From NCBI GenBank assembly GCA_947174495.1, contig CAMWJC010000014.1, forward strand, positions 1-53,801: a stretch of 53,801 nt of DNA. Reading direction: 5' to 3'. The position numbers and the translations under genes are program-made. The notes under the pieces are model-generated. The model saw only the letters and a program-made list of their open reading frames with translations, did no database searches and was not told the origin of the DNA. The stretch is from an uncultured Lachnospiraceae bacterium. Lineage in GTDB: Bacteria > Bacillota > Clostridia > Lachnospirales > Lachnospiraceae. This document shows positions 27,311 through 36,331 of the stretch, piece by piece. Numbering within the stretch: the first letter of the stretch is position 1; every line of letters starts with the position of its first letter.

Positions 27311-28564
27311 CTATTTTGCTCTTTTAAGCACTTCACGATGTATCAATAAAGGTTCACTGGCACCTTCCACCGCACCCTTTGTGATAACACACTCTTCAAT
27401 TGTATCGTCAGACGGAATCCGGAACATCACATCCATCATAACCTTTTCCATGATGGAACGAAGTCCTCTTGCGCCTGTCTTGCGCTCAAATGCCTGCTTT
27501 GCAATAGCTTCTACCGCATCCTCTTCAAAAGAAAGTCTCACATCATCATAACCGAAAAGCTTCTGATATTGTTTAACCAAAGCGCTCTTAGGTTCCGTCA
27601 AAATTCGAATAAGCGCCTCCTGATCAAGTCCTCTGAGAGCTACATTGATAGGCACACGTCCCACAAACTCAGGAATCACTCCGTACTTCACCAGATCCTG
27701 AGGTATTACCTCCTGTAACAGATCACTGATCTCACGGTTGCTCTTGCTTGAAATCTCCGCATCAAACCCGATAGAATTGCGGTTTAACCTGTTCTCCACG
27801 ATCTTTTCCAAGCCATCAAAAGCTCCACCGCAGATAAACAAAATATTGGTAGTATCAATCTGAATTAGTTCCTGGTGAGGATGCTTTCTGCCCCCCTGAG
27901 GCGGCACGCTTGCCACAGTTCCTTCAATCAGTTTGAGCAGCGCCTGCTGCACTCCCTCTCCGGATACATCTCTGGTAATCGAAACATTTTCGCTCTTTTT
28001 GGTGATCTTGTCGATCTCATCAATATATACGATCCCGAGCTGCGCGCGATCTACATCGTAATCCGCCGCCTGTATCAGTTTCAGCAGGATGTTCTCCACA
28101 TCCTCCCCCACATAACCGGCCTCTGTCAATGTAGTTGCATCTGCAATCGCAAAAGGAACGTTAATTATTTTTGCCAAAGTCTGAGCAAGATAGGTTTTTC
28201 CCGATCCGGTAGGCCCTAACATAATGATATTACTTTTTTGAAGTTCCACATCATCCATGTCCTTAGGCGCCGTCACCCGCTTATAATGGTTGTATACTGC
28301 AACGGAAAGAACCTTTTTTGCCTCTTCCTGTCCAATCACATAATCATCCAGGAAATTTTTGATTTCAATCGGTTTTAAGAGATTGATGTCAAGTTCCTCT
28401 TCTCCCAGTTCATCCTCATATTCTTCTTCTACAATGTCCGCGCAAATCTCCACGCATTCATCACAGATATAGACCCCTGCAGGGCCTGCAATCAATTTTC
28501 TTACCTGATCCTGTGTCTTATTACAAAAAGAACACCTGATATTATCCGAATTTCTGCCTGCCAT
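27311..28564 (-). CDS. clpX: ClpX ATPase subunit of ClpXP
   Basis: A 417-residue AAA+ unfoldase that feeds substrates to ClpP. The N-terminal zinc domain is CSFCNK with CDECVEIC. Walker A is [12 protein letters not shown], Walker B is [10 protein letters not shown], and the ClpP-binding loop region and sensor motifs are in place. Start: MAGRNSDN at 28564 fits the family, but upstream in-frame ATGs at 28576 and 28588 exist and the ribosome site (GGAAAGG) is between them, so the exact start is uncertain. Follows clpP after 75 bp. Confidence 0.96.
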   Translation of the reverse strand: MAGRNSDNIRCSFCNKTQDQVRKLIAGPAGVYICDECVEICADIVEEEYEDELGEEELDINLLKPIEIKNFLDDYVIGQEEAKKVLSVAVYNHYKRVTAPKDMDDVELQKSNIIMLGPTGSGKTYLAQTLAKIINVPFAIADATTLTEAGYVGEDVENILLKLIQAADYDVDRAQLGIVYIDEIDKITKKSENVSITRDVSGEGVQQALLKLIEGTVASVPPQGGRKHPHQELIQIDTTNILFICGGAFDGLEKIVENRLNRNSIGFDAEISSKSNREISDLLQEVIPQDLVKYGVIPEFVGRVPINVALRGLDQEALIRILTEPKSALVKQYQKLFGYDDVRLSFEEDAVEAIAKQAFERKTGARGLRSIMEKVMMDVMFRIPSDDTIEECVITKGAVEGASEPLLIHREVLKRAK

Positions 28565-28639
28565 TTTTCTATCCATGCACCTTTCCATGACCACAGCCCT
28601 GTACCTAACGCACAAGGCCGCTTCTGAAAAATTATTCTT

Positions 28640-29233
28640 TTATTTGTCATCAGGACGCTTATAGAGAATTCTGTCAATCAAACCATACTCCTTGGCTTCC
28701 TCCGCCGTCATCCAGTTATCTCTCTCTGTGTCCGCCGCAATCACATCATAATCCTTGCCGGTATTCTCAGCCAGGATCCTGTTCAGCTTTTGTTTGGTCT
28801 GTAAAATATGCTTTGCCGCAATCTCAATTTCAGTAGCTTGCCCCTGTGCACCTCCGAGAGGCTGGTGAATCATGATCTCCGCATTCGGAAGAGCCATTCT
28901 CTTTCCTTTGGCTCCGCCAGCCAAAAGAAAAGCTCCCATGCTTGCCGCCATACCCATACAGTTCGTAGCAACATCACATTTAATATACTGCATGGTATCA
29001 TAAATTGCCATACCTGCAGTCACGCTTCCTCCTGGGCTGTTAATATAGAACTGAATATCCTTCTCCGGATCTTCCGCTTCCAAAAACAACAGCTGCGCCA
29101 CAACCAGGCTGGCAGTCACATCATTGACTTCCTCACCCAGAAAGATGATCCTTTCCTTTAAAAGCCTGGAATAAATATCGTAAGAACGTTCCCCCCTACT
29201 GGTCTGTTCAATGACATAAGGCACTAAACTCAT
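28640..29233 (-). CDS. clpP: ClpP serine protease
   Basis: A 197-residue ClpP peptidase. The triad S98 ([10 protein letters not shown]), H123 (MIHQPLGG) and D172 (TERDNWM) is intact at standard spacing. The ATG at 29233 has TGGAGGA upstream; a longer frame to 29266 has no ribosome site. It follows tig by 65 bp and precedes clpX, the usual order. Confidence 0.97.
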   Translation of the reverse strand: MSLVPYVIEQTSRGERSYDIYSRLLKERIIFLGEEVNDVTASLVVAQLLFLEAEDPEKDIQFYINSPGGSVTAGMAIYDTMQYIKCDVATNCMGMAASMGAFLLAGGAKGKRMALPNAEIMIHQPLGGAQGQATEIEIAAKHILQTKQKLNRILAENTGKDYDVIAADTERDNWMTAEEAKEYGLIDRILYKRPDDK

Positions 29234-29298
29234 TTTACAATCCTCCAATCCCGCTTTGCCCTGCAAATGAGGGCATCAGCATCAATCCCTGCTCTGTC

Positions 29299-30585
29299 TT
29301 ATTTTTCTTTTGCATGTTCTACAGCAAATTCAGCCGCTTTACGGACTGCAATGTCCTGCTTGATCTGCTGTACGCTCTTCTCAGGAAGCAGTTCTTTAAC
29401 TTTTTCTACTTCCATCTGATAAACCTCAGCCATGCTCTTTAATTCTTCTTCGTATTCTTCCTCGCTTACTTCGATCTTCTCTGCCTTAACGATTGCTTCC
29501 AGAACCAGCCTTGACTTAATTCTAACCTCTGCCTGAGGCTTCACCTGCTCAATCAACTTATCATAGGTAGCTCCCGTAAACTGGAAGTACTGCTCCATTG
29601 ATAAGCCCTGCATCTGCATTCTCTGGGCAAACTCATCAATCATCTGTCTCTGCTGTGTTTCCAGCATGGGCCCGGGTATTTCCATATCGGAGTCTTTAAC
29701 GATCGCCTCAATTACTGCTGACTCTTTTGTCTCCTTTGCCTCTTTAACCTTCTTCTCTGTCAGTTTATCCTTAACATCCGCCTTATATTCCGCAAGAGTA
29801 TCAAATTCGGAAACTTCGCTTGCAAATTCATCGTCAAGCTCCGGAAGTTCCTTCTCTTTGATTTCCTTGACGGTACATTTAAACACAGCTGCCTTACCCT
29901 GTAACTCTGATGCCTGATAATCTTCCGGGAATGTTACATTTACTTCCACTTCCTTGCCGATCTCTGCTCCTACAAGCTGCTCTTCAAAACCGGGAATAAA
30001 TGCACCGGAACCAATGGTGAGAGGATAATTCTCGCCCTTGCCACCCTCAAAAGCAACGTCATCTACAAATCCCTCAAAGTCAATGATAGTCATATCGCCA
30101 TCCTTGACAGCTCTGTCGGTAACTTCGATATTTCTTGCGTTGTTTTCTCTCTCTCTGTTGATTTCAGCATCCACCTCTTCATCCGTTACTTCTGTGTCTA
30201 CTTTCTCAACCTTCACACCTTTATACTTACCCAGTTTTACTTCGGGCTTTAATGCAACCAGTGCTGTAAAAATGAAGGGCTTTCCTTTTTCGATCTGGGT
30301 TACATCAATTTCCGGTGAAGATACAATATCTTCTTCGCACTCGTCTAATGCCTTCTCATACTCCTGCGGAATCAGCTCATTTGCCGCATCCTCATAGAAA
30401 ATAGACGGGCCATACATCTTCTCTATCATCTGACGGGGCACCTTGCCCTTACGGAAGCCGGGAACACTGATCTTATTTTTATTTTTCTGAAATGCATTCT
30501 CCAATGCCTTTTCCAGTTCCTCCGCCGAAGTCTCAATGGTGAGCTTTGCCATGCTGTTTTCCAGTTTCTCAATCTGTACACTCAT
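29299..30585 (-). CDS. tig: Trigger factor
   Basis: A 428-residue ribosome-bound chaperone. The N-terminal ribosome-binding signature lies in VPGFRKGKVPRQMIEKMYG near residue 41. The FKBP-type isomerase domain follows (residues 155-245; VKDGDMTIIDFEGFVDD), then a helical C-terminal chaperone domain. AAGGAGGA precedes the ATG. First gene of the tig-clpP-clpX cluster. Confidence 0.97.
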   Translation of the reverse strand: MSVQIEKLENSMAKLTIETSAEELEKALENAFQKNKNKISVPGFRKGKVPRQMIEKMYGPSIFYEDAANELIPQEYEKALDECEEDIVSSPEIDVTQIEKGKPFIFTALVALKPEVKLGKYKGVKVEKVDTEVTDEEVDAEINRERENNARNIEVTDRAVKDGDMTIIDFEGFVDDVAFEGGKGENYPLTIGSGAFIPGFEEQLVGAEIGKEVEVNVTFPEDYQASELQGKAAVFKCTVKEIKEKELPELDDEFASEVSEFDTLAEYKADVKDKLTEKKVKEAKETKESAVIEAIVKDSDMEIPGPMLETQQRQMIDEFAQRMQMQGLSMEQYFQFTGATYDKLIEQVKPQAEVRIKSRLVLEAIVKAEKIEVSEEEYEEELKSMAEVYQMEVEKVKELLPEKSVQQIKQDIAVRKAAEFAVEHAKEK

Positions 30586-30719
30586 CTAAGTACATCCTCC
30601 TTAATAAATCCTGTATTCTTTTATCGCTCTATGGCCTGAAAGCCGATTCTGTATCATGATTTCCGACTGACACACCTACTGCTGTAGCGAATTTTAAGCA
30701 CACTTACAGTCATTATGCG

Positions 30720-30748
30720 ATTATAACATATCTAAAATCAAAATACAA
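30720..30748 (-). promoter_or_regulatory. Promoter of tig
   Basis: Minus strand TTGTAT (30743-30748), 17-bp spacer, TATAAT (30720-30725). It lies about 135 bp before tig and just after the kinase stop. The leader between them has no obvious regulatory structure. Confidence 0.75.
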
Positions 30749-30759
30749 ACCCTTTCTCA

Positions 30760-33450
30760 CTACATTTCGGTCTTTGTTTTCCACTTCTCCAAGATTGTTT
30801 CACAGAGCTCTACGTCAACCTCCTCCACTGCTTCCTTCAGATCATCAAACATTTCATGCTGCCAGCCCTCATAGTGATACTGTCCCATCTTTCCAATCGC
30901 CTCTTCCATCCGGTCCATGTCCAAATCATCAAGAGCACCTTCCATATCCTGGAAACATTCTAAAAGTATTGCCTCCGAAATTTCCTCTTTTCCTTCCTCA
31001 TCCTCCTCTTCCTCTGCGCAAAAAGGCTCCAACACCGGCAGATAGTCAAGGTACTGTGTAATCATCGCATCTGTATCCTGATATATGGTTTCCAGATTTC
31101 TTGCGTTTCCGGCAATTTCCAAAGCTGCCGCCTTTTCAGACAAGGACAGCGCCCCAATCTGTTTAGCTGCATTTTTAAGCGCATGGACTTCCACGGTATA
31201 ATCGGTCCAATTCTCCTGTTCCACCAGTGTTTGAATGAGTTTTGCTTTCTTTTCTATGCTGCGGTAAAATACCGTTAACACCTTCCAGAACAGTTCCTCA
31301 CTGACCAGTAAATTGATTGCAGACTTCACATCCAGATCGCCCACAATAATAGAGGATTCATCCTTTTCTTTCTTTTCAAAGATCCGGTTGTCGTAAACCC
31401 TTTGAATCTTTTCAGCCGGAAGCCATTGCTTTACCTTAGCCACCAGCATCCGAATCTCAATAGGCTTTGCCACAAAGTCATTCATTCCCTCCCGGCAGAA
31501 CATTTCCTTGGTTCCTTCCACCGCATTGGCTGTAAGAGCAATAATCGGAACATCATTATACTCCGAATGAAACCGCCGAATGATGTGAGTGGTCTCTACC
31601 CCATCTAATTCCGGCATCATATGATCCATAAATACAATATCATAATGGAAGGATGCGGTCTTCTCGATTGCCTCCTTGCCACTGATAGCCGTATCAATAT
31701 TCATTTTCAGCGGTTCTAAAAGTCCTTCTGCTACTGTCAGATTCACTGCATTGTCATCCACAATTAAAACATGAGCTTCCGGAGCAATAAAGTCATATTC
31801 TTTTTCCTGCATATCTTCTGAAAAATACAGTTCTTTCCCATTTAAAATAGTCGCTATGTTTAATATGAAAAGCGGCTTTTTCATGATCAGCAGATTAGGT
31901 ATCTCTAAATTAACATGATCATCGAAATTGATCAGCAAAACCGCCGTAACATCCGGATTCTGAAGTACAAACCCCTCCACTGCCTGCGTAAACATAGGAT
32001 ATTCTATGAAAAGAACCAGCCTTCTTTCACTGGAAAAACTCAAAAGATCCCTGGCGGACGATAGTCGAACGCTGTCTATACCCAGTGCTTCGGCATCTGA
32101 ATACAAGTTCTCCCTGACGTATGGATTGGAGATCAGCCCAGCTATCAATATCTTTTCTGGTTCCTGCACACTGATGCTTAGCGTTCTGTCCACAACCTTC
32201 TGAGGGATGACAAAAGAAAAACGACTTCCCTTCCCGTATTCGGTTTCTAACCGGATGTCTCCTTCCATCAAATCCAAAAGCCGTTTTGAAATGGCAAGCC
32301 CCAAGCCGGTTCCCTCAATATTGCGGTTTCTTTTACTGTCCACCTGCTGGAAAGACTGGAACAGCTTTCCAATATCTTCCTCTTTAATACCGATACCGGT
32401 ATCTTCCACCGAAATCTGAAGCTGGATTCTTCCATCTGCCATCTCCACATTGTCCATCTTTATGACTATTTTTCCCTGCGGAGTAAACTTTGCGGCATTG
32501 TTAGCCAGGTTTAAAAGCACCTGTTTGATTCGGATACTGTCACCGAGCAATTTATTAGGCAGACTGGGATCAATATCCAAAATCAGTTCCACATCCTTAT
32601 CTCTCAGTCTTGTCATAATGATATTGGCGACATCATAGACGATTGACATCGGTTCATACTCTTCTTCAACAATGTCCATCTTTCCGGATTCGATCTTGGA
32701 AAAGTCCAGAATATCATTAATAATAGTGAGCAGCGATCTACCGGCTTCCTTAATCTGCATAATGTAATCTCTTGCAGCAGAAGGCAGTTCTTCTCTGAGA
32801 GCCATTTCCGCCATACCAATCACCGCATTCATAGGTGTCCGGATCTCATGACTCATATTAGCAAGGAAATCCGATTTCATATTTCCTGACCGTTCCAATT
32901 CCACATTGCTCTTATAAACCAGATACTTGTTGTAAGCCATATTAGACAACGTATCAACAATCGTATACAAAAACCTGGCGGCCTTGTCAATTTCATCCTG
33001 ACTGATCACATTAACGCTCCCGGCCGCTTCCAAATATTCCTCCGGCTCTACGCCGATTTCCTCCGCTATTTCTCTCACCGGTTCCGGATCTGGTATACTG
33101 ATAAAAACATGCCCACCGATAAAGCTGCCCACAAATTTACCGCCCGCCATAATTGGCGCTATAAATTCAATAAGTCCTGCGTGACAAAAATAAACTGCCG
33201 CCTTCCCGGATTCCATCACCTGTTCCGCGCCCTTTTGGTAGCACTGCTCACAGCGCATACACCCTTCCTTAGAGGCTCTGGTATATTTCACGCAAAAATC
33301 GGGAATGCTAGATCCGGAAGTTACCGGCACACCGTCTGCCTCCCTGACAATCGCTGCCATACCTGTCATCTCTGTGAAATCATCCTGTAATTTCTGTAGC
33401 ATTTCTATATCAATCAAATCGGCCAAACGCAACTCATTGCCCGTCCCCAT
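30760..33450 (-). CDS. PocR-domain hybrid sensor histidine kinase with receiver and Hpt domains
   Basis: An 896-residue cytoplasmic hybrid kinase without membrane helices. Order: PocR-type sensory domain (residues 10-175; conserved cysteines C53, C64, C67, C70, C89), HisKA with H201 (MSHEIRTPMN), HATPase (DTGIGI, GTGLGLAISK), a degenerate receiver near 440-555 lacking the acidic pocket, a normal receiver with IVFMDHMMPELDG near 610, and an Hpt domain with H756 (HALKNAAKQIG). The phosphorelay can therefore be completed within one protein. It starts at ATG 33450 (AGGAG upstream), 34 bp after the response regulator stop. The ligand is unknown; PocR domains bind small hydrocarbons or redox signals in some cases. 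Confidence 0.9.
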   Translation of the reverse strand: MGTGNELRLADLIDIEMLQKLQDDFTEMTGMAAIVREADGVPVTSGSSIPDFCVKYTRASKEGCMRCEQCYQKGAEQVMESGKAAVYFCHAGLIEFIAPIMAGGKFVGSFIGGHVFISIPDPEPVREIAEEIGVEPEEYLEAAGSVNVISQDEIDKAARFLYTIVDTLSNMAYNKYLVYKSNVELERSGNMKSDFLANMSHEIRTPMNAVIGMAEMALREELPSAARDYIMQIKEAGRSLLTIINDILDFSKIESGKMDIVEEEYEPMSIVYDVANIIMTRLRDKDVELILDIDPSLPNKLLGDSIRIKQVLLNLANNAAKFTPQGKIVIKMDNVEMADGRIQLQISVEDTGIGIKEEDIGKLFQSFQQVDSKRNRNIEGTGLGLAISKRLLDLMEGDIRLETEYGKGSRFSFVIPQKVVDRTLSISVQEPEKILIAGLISNPYVRENLYSDAEALGIDSVRLSSARDLLSFSSERRLVLFIEYPMFTQAVEGFVLQNPDVTAVLLINFDDHVNLEIPNLLIMKKPLFILNIATILNGKELYFSEDMQEKEYDFIAPEAHVLIVDDNAVNLTVAEGLLEPLKMNIDTAISGKEAIEKTASFHYDIVFMDHMMPELDGVETTHIIRRFHSEYNDVPIIALTANAVEGTKEMFCREGMNDFVAKPIEIRMLVAKVKQWLPAEKIQRVYDNRIFEKKEKDESSIIVGDLDVKSAINLLVSEELFWKVLTVFYRSIEKKAKLIQTLVEQENWTDYTVEVHALKNAAKQIGALSLSEKAAALEIAGNARNLETIYQDTDAMITQYLDYLPVLEPFCAEEEEDEEGKEEISEAILLECFQDMEGALDDLDMDRMEEAIGKMGQYHYEGWQHEMFDDLKEAVEEVDVELCETILEKWKTKTEM

Positions 33451-33484
33451 ACGCGGTTCTCTCCTCTCAGCCACTTTTTCGCTT

Positions 33485-34513
33485 TTAACCAATGACCTTT
33501 CCAATTGCCTCCATCAGCTTCCCCCGCTGAATCGGCTTTAACAGATAGCTCTGCGGTTTAAGCGCAAGCGCTTCCTGTATTTTTTTACCTTCTGTAACGC
33601 CGGTAAGAAAAATAACTGGAATATCTCTGGTATCCACAGAAGCACGCAACTGTTCCAAAACAGCAGGTCCATTTTCCCCTGGCATCTCATAATCCAGCAA
33701 AATAAGATCTGTCTGTTTTCTTTCCAAAAATTTTAGGGCAATCTTCCCATTGAGTGCAGTTGCTACATCGTATTTCTCATGCAAATATTCCTTCATAAGC
33801 TTCAGCATCATCGCATCATCGTCCACGATTAGCACATGCTTCCTGCGTGTGCTTCCTGCTTCCAGTAAGTCAAGTTTCCTTTCCAGTGCGTAAATCATCT
33901 CCTCATAAGCCTCATCCGATGTTAGAGCTTCCCTTATCAGACTGTCACTTAATTCCCGTCTTTTCGTCGTTCTGGGAACATCAGAAGCTGGCATGGCTGT
34001 GCTTCCCGTCAGTGCACCAGATTTGGCAGCGCTTGTATTTGCATTTCCTGCCGGAGCTGACGGCTTGACAGCACTTGCATTAACATTCCCTGCTGGAACT
34101 GACGGCTTGACAGCACTTGCATTTACATTGTCTACAGCTGCTTTTGATTTTTGGATCAGCTTAATAATCTCCTCTCTGACAACATTGGCAGTAAGAGGCA
34201 GATATAGTGTTAAATCCGAAACTCCCGGAGCATCAGCTTCAAACTGTGCACAATCCTCCTTTGCTCCAATTGTTACAAAGGATGCACCATTTTGTGACAA
34301 CCTGCGTTTGATACTAGCCACCTTATTAATACGCTCTTGTGATTCTTTATAAAGGCAGTATACAAAAATATCCGGCGCAAAGTAGTTCATATGTCCAGCC
34401 ATATCCTCATAACGGCTGGATGTGCTCAAAACTTCAAACTGATCACCCATTTTCGTAAAGAAACCATCTATAACAGGATCATTCTTCCCTGTAATAAGAA
34501 CCTTGTACTTCAT
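33485..34513 (-). CDS. Response regulator with N-terminal receiver-like domain and Ala-rich repeats
   Basis: A 342-residue protein. Residues 1-115 resemble a receiver fold without the usual acidic cluster (MKYKVLITGKNDPVIDGFFT). Residues about 128-170 are three imperfect 14-residue repeats of the type NVNASAVKPSVPAG. A short helical linker follows. The C-terminal receiver (residues 225-342) has KHVLIVDDDAMM, phosphoacceptor D in LILLDYEMPG, and KP near the end. No DNA-binding or enzymatic output domain is present, so output is probably through protein contacts. GGAGGG precedes the ATG. It sits directly upstream of the hybrid kinase. Confidence 0.88.
   Translation of the reverse strand: MKYKVLITGKNDPVIDGFFTKMGDQFEVLSTSSRYEDMAGHMNYFAPDIFVYCLYKESQERINKVASIKRRLSQNGASFVTIGAKEDCAQFEADAPGVSDLTLYLPLTANVVREEIIKLIQKSKAAVDNVNASAVKPSVPAGNVNASAVKPSAPAGNANTSAAKSGALTGSTAMPASDVPRTTKRRELSDSLIREALTSDEAYEEMIYALERKLDLLEAGSTRRKHVLIVDDDAMMLKLMKEYLHEKYDVATALNGKIALKFLERKQTDLILLDYEMPGENGPAVLEQLRASVDTRDIPVIFLTGVTEGKKIQEALALKPQSYLLKPIQRGKLMEAIGKVIG
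34005..34130 (-). repeat. Three 42-bp in-frame repeats in the response regulator gene
   Basis: Successive units code NVNASAVKPSVPAG, NVNASAVKPSAPAG and NANTSAAKSGALTG. The first two are nearly identical at the DNA level, the third is diverged, suggesting recent slippage in a flexible linker. Confidence 0.75.
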
Positions 34514-34622
34514 AGTAGTCCCTCCATAATCAAAATCTATTTTTATTTCCTGCGGTGCACCGGCTAACAAACAAATGCGCCAAAAGCCTGCCTCGAAAGA
34601 CCTCTTTAAAAGACAATTATCT

Positions 34623-35294
34623 CTATTTGGCTTTAAATGTCCTCTCGGCCAATACATTTTCATAAAAATCCAAGTAACGAATCACCAGCGTGCTGGCACC
34701 GCTTCGTCCAATTACCTCGTCAAAGGCTTCCACCACTTCCCCGAAATTATCTGCATAATTCTCCAATTGTTCTTCTAATAAGGCACCTATACCTTTTACC
34801 TCCATGCCCTCCGGACATTTCAACTCCATGGTAAGGTCATTCCCCTTTGCGTTCATGCGGAACTCAAACCCTTCTAAAGAATCAGCAGCAAAACCGGCAT
34901 CTAACTCCGCCCTCACCTCTGGGTCATTGATGTATTCTTCTATGGTAGAATAAACTTTTTCTTCTGGCTGTATTTCACTGGTCATAGATTCTGGAGTATT
35001 TTCAGTAATCTTCTCTTCCTCCCCCGACTGCGCATCCACTGCCGCTTCAGTCAGATCAGGAATCACAAATACCTGACCAGCATAGATAAGATTCGGGTTT
35101 TTGATTGCAGCCTGGTTTGCTTCATAAATAACTTCCCACAGTGCTTCATCTCCATACACCTTCTGAGCAATCTTCTTCAAATAGTCACCACTTTCCACGG
35201 TATAGCTTTCCGCCGCATAAACCCCTGTTCCTGCGAACAATACGGTGATGACAGTAAAAAACACGATCAACCTTTTCATCCAGTTTTTTCTCAT
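34623..35294 (-). CDS. Exported LysM protein with DUF4854-like C-terminal domain
   Basis: A 223-residue exported protein. The signal peptide (MRKNWMKRLIVFFTVITVLF, cut near VYA-AES) is followed by a LysM domain (residues 28-77; YTVESGDYLKKIAQKVYGDE), which binds peptidoglycan glycan. A Glu-rich linker follows, then a C-terminal domain of about 105 residues (EEYINDPEVRAELD to ERTFKAK). That domain is clearly related to the C-terminal half of the next lipoprotein; I recall it as DUF4854 but could not check. ATG 35294 has AAAGGG upstream. Function of the shared domain is unknown. Confidence 0.85.
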   Translation of the reverse strand: MRKNWMKRLIVFFTVITVLFAGTGVYAAESYTVESGDYLKKIAQKVYGDEALWEVIYEANQAAIKNPNLIYAGQVFVIPDLTEAAVDAQSGEEEKITENTPESMTSEIQPEEKVYSTIEEYINDPEVRAELDAGFAADSLEGFEFRMNAKGNDLTMELKCPEGMEVKGIGALLEEQLENYADNFGEVVEAFDEVIGRSGASTLVIRYLDFYENVLAERTFKAK

Positions 35295-35364
35295 AGTATC
35301 TTTTCCCTTTCTTTTCTTGCCATATAGGCTGCTTTGCTGGTTTCTATTCACTTTCTCCAACATA

Positions 35365-35393
35365 AATTTACCGAATTAGAGTACACTTGTCAA
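35365..35393 (-). promoter_or_regulatory. Promoter of the LysM gene
   Basis: Minus strand TTGACA (35388-35393), 17-bp spacer, TAAATT (35365-35370), about 70 bp before the start. Confidence 0.65.
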
Positions 35394-35490
35394 TTGCTAT
35401 GCTTCATTTTAAGGGATATTTACTGGGAAATAAGAATCTTCCTATCTATAACTCAATGGACGCAATGTCCTGCAAGTCGACCTTATGTAC

Positions 35491-35529
35491 AAAAAAGGTG
35501 CTTTTGAGTCTATAACTCAAAAACACCTT
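35491..35529 (-). terminator. Terminator of the DUF4854-like lipoprotein gene
   Basis: AAGGTGTTTTTGAG pairs with CTCAAAAGCACCTT and is followed by TTTTTTG on the minus strand, 24 bp after the stop. CTATAACTCAA occurs here and again 63 bp to the left. Confidence 0.85.
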
Positions 35530-35552
35530 CTTGATTACGATAAAACTGTTGC

Positions 35553-36137
35553 TTACTGCGCCTTAAAAGACTTTTCAACAAGCAAATTACCTTCTCCGTC
35601 CAGATACCGTACAATAACCGTACATGCACCCTCCTGACCGATTGCTTCATCGAAAAATTCTGCCTGTACTTCAAAGACAGCATCCATACTCTCAAGCGAT
35701 GCATCAAGCTGATCTACTACATCATCCACTAATTCCAAGCCAGGACCATACTGATAGGTCATTATAAAATCATTACCCTTTGCCTCAATGTTCATAGACA
35801 TTTCCGAATCTGATACAGCTGAAGCCCGTTCTTCATAATTTGCCTTGACCTCAGGTTGATTGAAATAATCCTCAACAGTCTTATAATCACCTGCTTCTGC
35901 TTCTGCCTCAGATTCCACTTCCGGCTCTGCCTCAGGTTCTGCTTCCGGCTCTGTCTCAGGTTCCGCTTCTGGCTCTGCCTCAGGTTCTACCTGATTTTCA
36001 TCTTCCGTTCCTGCTGTTTCTTCCACTTTGTCAGCATCTGACGGTACATCTGCTTCCTTAGACCCGCATGCGCTCATGGATAATGCCATTACCATAACTG
36101 CTGTTAATACAATTGATTTTAATGTTTTCCTTTTCAT
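35553..36137 (-). CDS. Lipoprotein with Glu-Pro repeats and DUF4854-like domain
   Basis: A 194-residue lipoprotein. The signal sequence ends in the lipobox SMSACGSKE, with the lipidated cysteine near residue 23. Residues 45-80 are an EPEAEP/EAEAE repeat. The C-terminal 105 residues (EDYFNQPEVKANYEER to EKSFKAQ) are a paralogue of the LysM protein's C-terminal domain; shared landmarks are AKGND, DEAIGxxGA and VRYLD. Two adjacent genes thus display the same domain on different anchors (lipid versus LysM). It has its own promoter and terminator. Confidence 0.88.
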   Translation of the reverse strand: MKRKTLKSIVLTAVMVMALSMSACGSKEADVPSDADKVEETAGTEDENQVEPEAEPEAEPETEPEAEPEAEPEVESEAEAEAGDYKTVEDYFNQPEVKANYEERASAVSDSEMSMNIEAKGNDFIMTYQYGPGLELVDDVVDQLDASLESMDAVFEVQAEFFDEAIGQEGACTVIVRYLDGEGNLLVEKSFKAQ

Positions 36138-36204
36138 AATATACTCCTTTTTCTCAAAAAATCTCCACATTTATTTTAAACCTGTGGAGTTCTCGCAAAA
36201 AGAA

Positions 36205-36233
36205 ATTTTACATAGAGTTCTGGTCTTTGTCAA
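36205..36233 (-). promoter_or_regulatory. Promoter of the lipoprotein gene
   Basis: Minus strand TTGACA (36228-36233), 17-bp spacer, TAAAAT (36205-36210), about 68 bp before the start codon. Confidence 0.75.
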
Positions 36234-36250
36234 TATCAAAAATTATTACG

Positions 36251-36276
36251 TTAACATTTAGCCTGGGTATGTAATG
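36251..36276 (-). mobile_element. Isolated end of the structured repeat
   Basis: TTAACATTTAG (one mismatch to the repeat terminus) followed by CCTGGGTATGTAATG, which matches the subterminal GGGGTATGCGTATG of other copies. No hairpin arms follow, so it is a remnant. It lies between the lipoprotein promoter and the glgP terminator hairpin. Confidence 0.55.
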
Positions 36277-36287
36277 TAACCACAAGA

Positions 36288-36318
36288 CAGGCAGGGCATT
36301 CTATATCTGCCCTGCCTG
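36288..36318 (-). terminator. Hairpin after glgP
   Basis: CAGGCAGGGCA and TGCCCTGCCTG form a perfect 11-bp stem 14 bp after the glgP stop. The T tract is weak (TGTCTTGT), so it may act as an mRNA end-protecting hairpin as well as a terminator. Confidence 0.65.
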
Positions 36319-36331
36319 CATTCCAACTTCT

